DNA from: Verrucosispora sp. WMMD573
GTDB taxonomy: Bacteria; Actinomycetota; Actinomycetes; Mycobacteriales; Micromonosporaceae
Reading direction: 5' to 3'
Assembly (NCBI RefSeq): GCF_027497175.1
Contig: NZ_CP114901.1
Coordinates: 3,162,001 to 3,226,000, forward strand
DNA: 64,000 bases
A program made the position numbers and the translations under genes. The first letter of the stretch is position 1. Every line of letters begins with the position of its first letter. Below are positions 32,986 to 41,188 of this stretch, one piece after another. A model generated the notes under the pieces. It saw nothing but the letters and a program-made list of their open reading frames with translations, was not told where the DNA came from and did not search any database.

Positions 32986-33651
32986 ATGTCGGAAAGAGAA
33001 CTGACCCTCGTTGAACGGTGCATTCTGATCACATTAATGATCAAGGCGACCCCGTTGCCGCAGACGTACTTCACCAACGTCGCCAAGATCTCGCTGAAAC
33101 CCGATCACCGTCGCCGCCTACGGTCCCTCGACCTTATCGACGTCGTCGAGAAGCCGAGGATCACATTGGAACTCACCGATAAGGGGTGGCGTCGGGCCGC
33201 CGAGGAGTTGGGTTCGGAGCCGCCGAAGGGCGCGGGTACGGCCGGCGGGGTGCTCTACGTCGCATTGGATTTCCTGCGCCGCCTGATCGACCACTCCGGC
33301 AGTGCCGTCGACGACCTGTTTCGACTCCAGATCAAGGGAGAAGCCGTCGTCTCCGCGCTCACCGTGCCGTCGCCGGTCACGGCCCCGACAGTCGACGCCG
33401 TCGCGCTGGTTCGGCAGGCGTACCACGGCCTGGCCGGTCGACCGGGGGCCTACGTAATGCTGTCCGATCTGCGTGCCGCGCTGGACAGCCTGGGGCGTGC
33501 GGAGGTGGACGCCGCTCTGGTCAAACTCAACCGGGACCGCAACGTGCACCTGGTGCCGGAGTCCAACCAGAAGGTGCTCCGACCGGAGGAGCGGGCCGCT
33601 GCGGTGAACATCGGCAACCAGGACAAGCACCTCATCGCCATCTCGTCATGA
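32986..33651 (+). CDS. Winged-helix-like partner of the dual ATPase
   Basis: 221 residues from ATG at 32986, with GAGGAG nine bases upstream. The N-terminal 90 residues (LTLVERCILITLMIKATPLP, ISLKPDHRRRLRSLDLIDVV, ITLELTDKGWRRAAEE) read as a winged helix. A linker follows, then a second helical domain (ALVRQAYHGLAGRPGAYVML, DLRAALDSLGRAEVDAALVK) with a DRNVHLVPE wing, so two winged-helix units. Its stop overlaps the ATPase start (ATGA), implying a stoichiometric complex. Probable DNA- or partner-binding subunit; no named family recognised. Confidence 0.6.
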   Translation: MSERELTLVERCILITLMIKATPLPQTYFTNVAKISLKPDHRRRLRSLDLIDVVEKPRITLELTDKGWRRAAEELGSEPPKGAGTAGGVLYVALDFLRRLIDHSGSAVDDLFRLQIKGEAVVSALTVPSPVTAPTVDAVALVRQAYHGLAGRPGAYVMLSDLRAALDSLGRAEVDAALVKLNRDRNVHLVPESNQKVLRPEERAAAVNIGNQDKHLIAISS

Positions 33652-36600
33652 TGACCGAGGAGGAACGGCGGGCCCTGGCCGCGCTGAGGTTCAACTGGGC
33701 CCCGACCCCGGACGATGTGTGGAAGCCGACGCCGTTCCATGTCGACGGACTGCACCATGACGTCGTCGCCACGGTGCTGGACAGCTTCGCGGAGGCGGAC
33801 CACAGCGCCGACTCCAGTCCTGTCGGCGTCGCAGTCCTCGGCCAGCGGGGCACCGGCAAGACCCACCTGCTCGGCACGGTGCGTCAGCAGGTGCAGCAGC
33901 GCAACGGGTTCTTCTTCCTGGTCGAGCTGCTGGAGGCCCGCGCGTTCTGGCACAGCACCGCGATGTCGATGCTCGCGGGTTTTGCCAGGCCGATGCCCGA
34001 CGGCGCGACACAGCTGCGTACGTTCCTGCGCCGGCTGGCCGATCAGATGGATGCTCCGCGGACGGTACGGCGGGCGGTGACCGGGGAGACCGAGCTCAGC
34101 CGACCCGCGCTCGACGCCTTCGTCGACCTGATCCGCAAGACGAATCGGCAGATCGGCACCGAGTGCCAGGACACCGCCAGGGCGCTGGTCCTCTACGCCG
34201 CCGAGCAGCCGGCGCTGCAGGACATCGGCTACTACTTCCTCTGCTCCAACGACGAGGAGGAGCCGGGGCTGCGGGCCGGGTGGGGTCTGCGGCGCAGCCG
34301 GCGGGCCCCACAGGAGGTGGTCAAGGACACCTCCAGACTGCTCGCCATGGTCGGCCCGACGGTGATCGCGGTCGACCAGATCGACCTGATGGTCGCCCAG
34401 TCGGTCAAGACCACTCACAAGGACGTCCGCGGCGAGGTCGACTGGCAGACGTCGTTGCTGTTGGAGCAGGTCGCCAGCGGCCTGATGGCGCTGCGCGAAA
34501 CCACCCGCAGGTCGCTTTCCGTGGTCTCCTGCCTCCCGCAGACCTGGCAGGACGTCAAGGAGCAGGCCACCGACACGGTGCAGGACCGGTTCCGGGAGGC
34601 AGCCTTCCTCAAGGAGATCCCCTCCGTCGAGGTCGGACGCGAACTGGTTGAGAAGCGGTTCGCCGTGCTCTTCGACGGGCTCGGGTTCTCACCGCCGTAC
34701 CCGACCTGGCCCATCCATCCGTCCGCATTCGACGAGGTCGTCGGCTTCACCCCGCGCGAGTTGCTGCGCCGCATCGACACGCACGTCCGGGCCTGCCTGG
34801 CGGCCGGTGAGGTACGCGAACTCCGGCACCTGCTGCTCTCCGCCGTCGGTCAGCGGGCCCCGGCGGTAGAGGCGACGCCGGTCCGGCCGGCAACGGCGGC
34901 GAGCCTGGCCGACGAGTACGGGAAGATCGACGCCCGGTACGCGGAGCTGATTGCCGCAGCGGACCCTGAGCCCGCGGTACACCAGCAGTCCGAGGACGCC
35001 CGGGTGCCGGAGTTGCTCAAGGCTGGGCTGACCGCCTGGATCGCCGAGCAGGGCAGCGCAGTCGAGGCGTTCAGCCTCGACCCGATACCGGCGGGCGGAA
35101 AGCCGGCACTGCACGCACGGCTGCGGCACAGCCTCGACGACGAGAGCGAGGACGAGGAGCACTGGTCGTTCCGGGCGATCTGCGCGCCGCACCACATCGC
35201 CGCGCTCAATCGGATCCGCAACGCCATCACCACCGCCGGACTCACCGAGGGTGTCGCAAAGCGGCGGCTCTTCCTGCTCCGCAGCGACGACTGGTCGGCT
35301 GGTGCGCGTACCCGGGAGGTGCTGGACGCTTTCGAGCGGGCCGGAGGCCGGACGCTCGGCTTCCCGGCCGCGGACATCAGCCGGCTGGCCGCCCTGGAGC
35401 AGCTCATCCAGACGTACGGGCTGGAGACGCTGCGGCCGTGGTTCGCCGAACGGCGACCGGCGGCGGACATCGGCTGCCTGCGCGACGCGCTGGGCAGCCG
35501 TCACCAGGCCTCCGAGGGGGCAGCACACCGAGTGGTCGGCCGGGCATCGGTCTCGACACCGCCTGCTGTGCATCCGCCGCCTGCCGTGCGGCCGGTGACC
35601 GACCTGCCGCGGCCCGACGACGTGCCGGTGATCGGGTCCGCCGCCGGACCGCCCGCCGCAGGTGTGGATCCGCAGCACCTGGTGCTCGGCACCGTCACCG
35701 GGCGACCGGATCCGGTACGGGTCGGTCTCGAATCGCTGCGTCGGCACACGGTCATCTTCGCCGGTTCCGGCTCCGGCAAGACCGTCCTGATCCGCCGGCT
35801 GGTCGAGGAGTGTGCCCTGCGCGGTGTCTCTGCCATCGTTCTCGACCCGAACAACGACCTGGCCAGGCTCGGCGAAGCGTGGCCGGCAACCCCGGACGGG
35901 TGGGGGTCGGATGACGCGGACCTGGCTGACGCCTACCTGTCCGGCACCGACGTGGTGATCTGGACGCCGGGTCGACAGGCGGGCCGGCCGTTGAGCTTCC
36001 AGCCGTTGCCCCGGTTCGCCGACGTACTCGACGATCCGGACGGATTCACCGCCGCGGTGAACGCCGCCGTCGCCACCCTCGCGCCGCACGCCCGGGTAGA
36101 CGGCGGGACGGACAAGGCCCGGCTCGGCCGGGCGGTGTTGCGCGAGGCGTTGATCGGCTACGCCCACACCGGCGGCAACGACCTGCCCGAGTTCACCGAG
36201 TTGCTCAACGAGTTGCCCGACGGGATGAGTCAGCTCGATGGCGCGCCGAAGCTGGCAGCGAGCATGGCGCAGTTGCTCAAGGCGGCATTGATCAACGATC
36301 CGCTGTTCGGTGGTGCCGGCACGCCGGTCGACCCTGGTGAACTGCTCACCCCGCCGCCGGGCCGGCGGGCCCGGATATCGGTGATCAGCTTCGTGGGTCT
36401 ACCCGACGACCACCAGCGGCAGAGCTTCGTGAACCAGTTGCAGCTCGCCCTGTTCACCTGGATAAAGCGTCATCCGGCAGGTGACCGGCCGCTGGGTGGG
36501 CTCTTCGTGATGGACGAGGCGCAGACCCTGGCTCCCTCCGGGACCGTCACCGCGTGCACGCAGAGCACCCTGGCCTTGACCTCGCAGGCGCGCAAGTACG

Positions 36601-36899
36601 GGCTGGGTCTGGTCTTCGCCACCCAGTCACCGAAGGCACTGCACAATCAGATCCCCGGGAACGCGGCCACCCAACTCTTCGGCCTGTTGACCGCGCCGGT
36701 GCAGATCGAGGCGGCCCGGGACGTCGCCCGGGCCAAGGGCGCCGACGTGCCCGACGTCGGCAAGATGCGGACCGGGCAGTTCTACGCCGCGGTAGAGGGC
36801 AGCCGATTCGTCAAGATGCAGGCCCCGATGTGTCTGAGCCATCACCCCCGCAGTCCGCTGACCAGCGAGGAAGTCGTTAGGCGTGCGGCGCGCCAATAG
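33648..36899 (+). CDS. Fused ORC/AAA-like and HerA/TraG-like dual P-loop ATPase
   Basis: 1083 residues from ATG at 33648, overlapping the previous stop. Module 1 (about 25-400) has Walker A GQRGTGKTH (65-73) and Walker B TVIAVDQIDL (238-247), followed by a helical bundle as in ORC/Cdc6-type AAA proteins. A middle region (450-600, EEHWSFRAICAPHHIAALNR, RRLFLLRSDDWSAGARTREV) resembles no domain I can name. Module 2 (about 675-1075) has Walker A GSGSGKT (706-712), DPNNDLARLGEAW (733-745), Walker B GGLFVMDEAQTL (950-961) and the sensor LGLVFATQSPKAL (986-998), the HerA/TraG/VirB4 pattern. Likely a DNA-translocating or DNA-loading motor of a defence system. Confidence 0.75.
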   Translation: MMTEEERRALAALRFNWAPTPDDVWKPTPFHVDGLHHDVVATVLDSFAEADHSADSSPVGVAVLGQRGTGKTHLLGTVRQQVQQRNGFFFLVELLEARAFWHSTAMSMLAGFARPMPDGATQLRTFLRRLADQMDAPRTVRRAVTGETELSRPALDAFVDLIRKTNRQIGTECQDTARALVLYAAEQPALQDIGYYFLCSNDEEEPGLRAGWGLRRSRRAPQEVVKDTSRLLAMVGPTVIAVDQIDLMVAQSVKTTHKDVRGEVDWQTSLLLEQVASGLMALRETTRRSLSVVSCLPQTWQDVKEQATDTVQDRFREAAFLKEIPSVEVGRELVEKRFAVLFDGLGFSPPYPTWPIHPSAFDEVVGFTPRELLRRIDTHVRACLAAGEVRELRHLLLSAVGQRAPAVEATPVRPATAASLADEYGKIDARYAELIAAADPEPAVHQQSEDARVPELLKAGLTAWIAEQGSAVEAFSLDPIPAGGKPALHARLRHSLDDESEDEEHWSFRAICAPHHIAALNRIRNAITTAGLTEGVAKRRLFLLRSDDWSAGARTREVLDAFERAGGRTLGFPAADISRLAALEQLIQTYGLETLRPWFAERRPAADIGCLRDALGSRHQASEGAAHRVVGRASVSTPPAVHPPPAVRPVTDLPRPDDVPVIGSAAGPPAAGVDPQHLVLGTVTGRPDPVRVGLESLRRHTVIFAGSGSGKTVLIRRLVEECALRGVSAIVLDPNNDLARLGEAWPATPDGWGSDDADLADAYLSGTDVVIWTPGRQAGRPLSFQPLPRFADVLDDPDGFTAAVNAAVATLAPHARVDGGTDKARLGRAVLREALIGYAHTGGNDLPEFTELLNELPDGMSQLDGAPKLAASMAQLLKAALINDPLFGGAGTPVDPGELLTPPPGRRARISVISFVGLPDDHQRQSFVNQLQLALFTWIKRHPAGDRPLGGLFVMDEAQTLAPSGTVTACTQSTLALTSQARKYGLGLVFATQSPKALHNQIPGNAATQLFGLLTAPVQIEAARDVARAKGADVPDVGKMRTGQFYAAVEGSRFVKMQAPMCLSHHPRSPLTSEEVVRRAARQ

Positions 36900-36932
36900 G
36901 CAGTGACTGGGGGTACCTCGGTGACGGCGCGG

Positions 36933-37601
36933 TCAGCGGCCGTCCGCGCTGGCCGGTAGCGCGAAGCGCCAACCGTCCGCGTGCAGGGTGGGGATGGCCC
37001 GGTCGACGGCTTCCACGGTCTGGCTGCGGTCGCCACCGCCGTCGTGCAGCAGCACCACCGCGCCCGGGGCGACGCCCTCGATGAGACGCCGCAGCAGCTC
37101 GTCGGTGCCGGGCGGTTCCCAGTCGGTCACGGCGAGCCGCCAGCCCATCGGCCGCATCCCGAGCGCCGTGGCCACGCTGGGCGTCTGGCCCCAGGCGCCG
37201 TACGGTGCCCGGAAGTAGGGGACCCGGACGTGCGGGACGGCGTGCCGGATGACGGCGTTGGTCTCCAGCAGGTCCGAGGCGATCCGCCCGGCGGCCCAGG
37301 CGCCCATGTCGTCGTGGTGCATGCTGTGGTTGCCCAGCGCGTGTCCGGCCGCGACGATCCGGCGTACCAGCTCGGGGTGCTCGATGACCCGATCGCCCTG
37401 AAGGAAGAAGACCGCCCGGATGGCGTGGGCGGCCAAGATGTCGAGTAGGTGCGGGGTGTGCTCCGGGTGTGGTCCGTCGTCGAAGGTGAGGCACACGACC
37501 CGCTCGGTGCCGATCACCTCGGTGGGCCGTACCGGTGGCGGTCCGACGCCCAGCCTGGACGCGGCACGCGGGGGACGCAGGGGCTGCGTGGTGGACGACA
37601 T
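36933..37601 (-). CDS. Polysaccharide deacetylase (NodB domain, CE4)
   Basis: 222 residues from ATG at 37601 (MSSTTQPLRPPRAASRLG). The NodB motifs are present: CLTFDDGPHPEHTPHLLD (catalytic and metal Asp), ALGNHSMHHDDM (the H-x3-H metal pair region), RVPYFRAPYGAWGQT and GAVVLLHDGGG. No signal peptide is predicted, although these enzymes usually act on wall or plant polymers, so export may use another route. It follows the GH10 gene but a strong hairpin separates them. Deacetylation of xylan or chitin-like polymers would complement the neighbouring glycosidases. Confidence 0.8.
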   Translation of the reverse strand: MSSTTQPLRPPRAASRLGVGPPPVRPTEVIGTERVVCLTFDDGPHPEHTPHLLDILAAHAIRAVFFLQGDRVIEHPELVRRIVAAGHALGNHSMHHDDMGAWAAGRIASDLLETNAVIRHAVPHVRVPYFRAPYGAWGQTPSVATALGMRPMGWRLAVTDWEPPGTDELLRRLIEGVAPGAVVLLHDGGGDRSQTVEAVDRAIPTLHADGWRFALPASADGR

Positions 37602-37621
37602 CGATCGGACCTTCCGCTGGT

Positions 37622-37656
37622 GGGCCGTGTGGGGCGCCGAGCGCCCCACACGGCCC
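37622..37656 (-). terminator. Strong hairpin after the GH10 gene
   Basis: A perfect 15-base stem (GGGCCGTGTGGGGCG and complement) with a five-base loop lies between the GH10 stop and the deacetylase start, so the two are probably separate transcripts. Confidence 0.7.
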
Positions 37657-37694
37657 GCTGGTGGTGGATGGCTGGTCCGCCGCCGTGACGAGGG

Positions 37695-38888
37695 TCAGCG
37701 GCGAGGCTTGGGTGCGATGCGGGGCAGGACGTACGGCGGGCCGGCGAGGATCAGGTCGGACTTGATCTCGTGGTAGGCCAGCTTGGGCTGGTAGTTCTCG
37801 TCCATGATGGTGGCCAGGCCCTCGGGCGGGTCGTCGAACCAGCCCGGCACCCAGGAGTGCTTGTCGCTGAAGCCCCAGACGGTGTACGAGAGGCAGCTGC
37901 GCACGGCCAGGCAGGCCTTCATCAGCACGCTGTGGTTGGCGGCCGACGCCTGCAACCTGGGGTTGATCTCCTCGGAGTTGCCGGCCTGGACCGCCTCGGT
38001 CATCTGGCTGCGGACGTCCACCTCGGTGAACGCGGTCGCCACCCCGAGCGAGGTGAACTTCTTCAGCGCCTCGGTCACCTGGAAGGTGTTGAAGTTGCCG
38101 TACTGGGTGCCGAGGTGGCCCTGCGCGCCGACACCGTCGATCGGTACGCCCTGGGCGCGCAGCCGCTTGACCATGTCGTACACGAACTGGGTCTTGTCGT
38201 CGGCCGGGTTCCCGGAGCCGAACGCCTCGATGTTGTAGTCGTTGTAGAACAGCAGCGCCCTGGGGTCGGCGGCGCGGGCCCACCGGAACGCGTCAGCGAT
38301 GTAGCCGGGCCCGAGGTTCTCGGCCCAGAAACCCTTGTAGCGCAGGGTGGGCGGAGTGTCCCAGGGGTCGCTGACCGCCTCGTTCACGACGTCCCACTGC
38401 CAGATCTTGCCCTTGTAGCGCTTGACCACCGTGGTGATGTGCTTGCGCAGCAGCTCGCGCAGCTCCTGCTTGCTGATGGAGCCGTCGGCGACCCCCTCGG
38501 TCAGCCACTGCGGCAGCTGGTTGTGCCAGACGAGCACGTGGCCCCGTACGCTCTGGCGGTTGCGCTTGGCGAAGTTGATGAGCTGGTCGGCCGGCTCCCA
38601 GTTGTAGGTGCCGCGGGTGGGTTCGAGGCTTTCCCACTTCATGGCGTTCTCAGCGGTGACCGAGACGAACTCGGATCCGGCGATCTTGCGGTATTCCGGG
38701 TCGGCGGCGTCGTTGAGGGCGTCCGCGCTTACCGCGGTACCGATCTGTAGACCGTGGCGCAGGCCGAGGGCGCCCAGGGTCTTCGCGGTCGGGTCGTACG
38801 GCCGGCCGGCCGTGGCCGGCACCATGTTCAACGTCGCAGCGGTCGCGACGGCGACCGCACCGACGGCCATCCACCGTCTCAACTTCAT
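37695..38888 (-). CDS. Secreted endo-1,4-beta-xylanase, GH10
   Basis: 397 residues from ATG at 38888 (two codons upstream, 38894, is possible). A signal peptide (MKLRRWMAVGAVAVATAATL to about 30) precedes a GH10 barrel. VTAENAMKWESLEPTRGTYN and VRGHVLVWHNQLPQWL are conserved GH10 segments. IWQWDVVNEAVSD holds the acid/base Glu and TAFTEVDVRSQM the nucleophile Glu. There is no carbohydrate-binding module. It cleaves xylan outside the cell. Palindromic sites upstream suggest LacI-type control. Confidence 0.93.
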   Translation of the reverse strand: MKLRRWMAVGAVAVATAATLNMVPATAGRPYDPTAKTLGALGLRHGLQIGTAVSADALNDAADPEYRKIAGSEFVSVTAENAMKWESLEPTRGTYNWEPADQLINFAKRNRQSVRGHVLVWHNQLPQWLTEGVADGSISKQELRELLRKHITTVVKRYKGKIWQWDVVNEAVSDPWDTPPTLRYKGFWAENLGPGYIADAFRWARAADPRALLFYNDYNIEAFGSGNPADDKTQFVYDMVKRLRAQGVPIDGVGAQGHLGTQYGNFNTFQVTEALKKFTSLGVATAFTEVDVRSQMTEAVQAGNSEEINPRLQASAANHSVLMKACLAVRSCLSYTVWGFSDKHSWVPGWFDDPPEGLATIMDENYQPKLAYHEIKSDLILAGPPYVLPRIAPKPRR

Positions 38889-39090
38889 CTGCATTCCTCT
38901 CGATCTTCAATCGACATACGTCGATCATGAAGCGCCGGTTCGGGCCGGTGCTGAGCAGGTTGGCAGCGGTACGCGGCGCCATGGTCGGACGTGTCACGTG
39001 GTCGCGGAGGGCGCCGATATCTTTCCGGATGTCGATCGGTAACTTGGTCGAAACATTAGGGCTATCGATGCCCGCAGTCAACCACGAAGA

Positions 39091-39150
39091 CTTCCGGAAG
39101 CGGCCTTTGTGCACTGCTGGAACGTCCGGTTTACAACCGGGAACTTCCGG
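39091..39150. promoter_or_regulatory. Candidate LacI-type operators upstream of the xylanase
   Basis: CTTCCGGAAG (39091-39100, a perfect 10-base palindrome) and ACTTCCGGAT (39143-39152) lie in the 424-base spacer between GH43 and GH10. The same core recurs near the GH43/lipoprotein spacer (40979), before the second LacI gene (43647) and after it (44776). Nothing coding is seen in this spacer. Confidence 0.5.
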
Positions 39151-39312
39151 ATCCACTCCGGCTTCGGGGCCGCTGATCGGCACCCCACCCCGGTACGAAG
39201 TGGCCGGGCCGACTCGCTCCCGCGGGTTCCGTGGACGGGTTCGAGCCGGCCCGGGTCCAGGGCCCGCCGCGGCGGGTCGGTCGGACGATGCGCGCCGTCG
39301 ACCGATGCGGGA

Positions 39313-40935
39313 TCAGTGTTCGAGATAGGTGGCGTGGTCGAAGTCGGCGTAGCGCCCGTCGCCGCCGATGTCCTGCACCCAGAGGCCGAGCAGGGCGCCG
39401 GTGAAACCCCACGCCGCCGGTTCGCCGTCGACGATCCGGGCCGCGTGTTCGTCCGACAGGATGGTGGCGTCCAGTTCCACCGGCAGCCGCCGCCAACCGT
39501 CGCCGAGGTCGTACGCGAAGCTCAGCACCGGACCGTCGAAGGTGACCCGCAGGCCGACCCGCAGCCGGCCGCCGGTGTCGACGGTCAGGTTCGGGTACGC
39601 GGTGCGGTGGCCACCGTCGCAGCTGAGCAGCTCCAGCACCGACCGTCCGTCGTCGGCCCGGGTCAGGTAGAGGTGGTGCCAGTTCTCGGTGTTGTAGTAG
39701 CCGGTGATGCCCGCCAGGTGCCGGTGGTCGCCCGGGTCGAACTCGACGACGGTCTCCAGAGAGCAACGGACCGCACCCACCGGCCGCGCCACCAGGCTCG
39801 GCGTCTGCTTACCGACGGGAGACTGACCACCGTGCACCCGCAGGTGCGACGGACGGGCGCGCAGGTCGATCCAGTCGTCGGTCGCCGGCCGCCGCAGGGT
39901 CGACCAGCCGGCGCCCAGCTGCGGAGCGTCGAAGTGGTCGGTGGTCGGCTCGTCGGGCCATGGATGGGCCGGCAGGTCCGGGGCGGGGATCTCGTCGGCC
40001 GGAACCCGGCCGGACACGCACGGCCAGCCTCCCGGTGACCAGTCGACCTTCTGTATCGCGGTCTCTCGCCCGAGGACACAGTTGCCGAGCGGCGTGTAGG
40101 GGCGAGCCGCCAGGTGGGCCAGATACCACTCACCACGCTGGGTGCGGACCAGACTGCCGTGGCCGGCCTTCTGTAGCGTCAGTTCGGGGCGGCCGACCGA
40201 GGTGAGCAGGGGCCCGGCCGGGTCCACTTCGTACGGCCCGAACAGGTCTCGCGACCGGGCCACGGTGACCTGGTGTTCCCAGCTGGTGCCGCCCTCGGCG
40301 GTCACCAGCCAGTACCAGTCGTCGTGCCGGTAGATGTGTGGACCCTCGGTCAGCCCTACCTCGGTGCCGGTGAAGATGATCCGGGGTCGGCCGACCAGTT
40401 GCCGCCGGGCCGGGTCATACTGCTGAATCTCGATGCCACCGAAGCGGTCGCGCCCCGGCCGCCAGTCAGCACTCATCGCCAGCAGCCAGGAGGTGCCGTC
40501 GTCGTCGTGGAACAGCGCGGCGTCGAAGCCGTGCGAGTGCAGCCGTACCGGGTCCGACCACGGTCCCGTGATGGTCGGCGCGGTGGTGAGGAAGTTCTGT
40601 GCGTCCCAGTAGCCGCTGGCGAAGCTGGCGACATCGCTGTAGACCAGGTAGAACAGTCCGTCGTGGTACGTGAGGTCAGGCGCCCAGATCCCGTTGGAGT
40701 CGCCGCACCCGCGCAGGTCGAGCAGGCGTCGTTCGGTGATGATCCCGCCGAGCTCCCGCCAGTGGACGAGATCCTTGGAGTGGTGCACCCGTACGCCGGG
40801 GTACCACTCGAACGTCGAGGTCGCCAGATAGTAGTCGTCATCGACCCGCAGGATGGACGGGTCCGGATGGAAGCCGGTAAGGACGGGGTTGCGGATCGAC
40901 CGGGCGATAGCCACGTCTGCGATCTCGGTCGACAT
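39313..40935 (-). CDS. GH43 beta-xylosidase / arabinofuranosidase (GH43_11-like)
   Basis: 540 residues from ATG at 40935 (MSTEIADVAIARSIRNPVLT). The five-bladed propeller carries the catalytic Asp (TGFHPDPSILRVDDDYYLA), the pKa Asp (GIWAPDLTYHDGLFYLVYS) and the acid Glu (GLTEGPHIYRHDDWYWL). The C-terminal 200 residues are the beta-sandwich domain of GH43_11 xylosidases (GITGYYNTENWHHLYLT). There is no signal peptide, so it probably acts inside the cell on imported xylo-oligosaccharides. Confidence 0.9.
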   Translation of the reverse strand: MSTEIADVAIARSIRNPVLTGFHPDPSILRVDDDYYLATSTFEWYPGVRVHHSKDLVHWRELGGIITERRLLDLRGCGDSNGIWAPDLTYHDGLFYLVYSDVASFASGYWDAQNFLTTAPTITGPWSDPVRLHSHGFDAALFHDDDGTSWLLAMSADWRPGRDRFGGIEIQQYDPARRQLVGRPRIIFTGTEVGLTEGPHIYRHDDWYWLVTAEGGTSWEHQVTVARSRDLFGPYEVDPAGPLLTSVGRPELTLQKAGHGSLVRTQRGEWYLAHLAARPYTPLGNCVLGRETAIQKVDWSPGGWPCVSGRVPADEIPAPDLPAHPWPDEPTTDHFDAPQLGAGWSTLRRPATDDWIDLRARPSHLRVHGGQSPVGKQTPSLVARPVGAVRCSLETVVEFDPGDHRHLAGITGYYNTENWHHLYLTRADDGRSVLELLSCDGGHRTAYPNLTVDTGGRLRVGLRVTFDGPVLSFAYDLGDGWRRLPVELDATILSDEHAARIVDGEPAAWGFTGALLGLWVQDIGGDGRYADFDHATYLEH

Positions 40936-40965
40936 GTTCCACTCCTTCAGGTCACGATCCCGGTA

Positions 40966-41097
40966 TATTCCCGGAAATACTCCGGAAGTGCCAAGATTGC
41001 GCTCACGGTATCGGCTGGTGTCCCCTCGCGACACCCCCTTGACCGGCGACGCAAGCCCGTCGTAACGTGCCGGCCATCACGTCGAAAATACCGGTAT
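40966..41097. promoter_or_regulatory. Divergent operator region, GH43 / binding protein
   Basis: The 253-base spacer between the divergent GH43 and lipoprotein genes holds TATTCCCGGAAATA (40966-40979), ACTCCGGAAGT (40979-40989) and the perfect palindrome ATACCGGTAT (41088-41097). These are likely binding sites for one or both LacI regulators and place both genes in one regulon. Confidence 0.5.
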
Positions 41098-41188
41098 CGA
41101 AGCGAAACTTGCGATCCCGTTTTCATGGCCGCCGCCGCGTGCGGTGGTGTTCCCTCCGCGCAACTACGCCTTCCCGAAGGGATGAACC

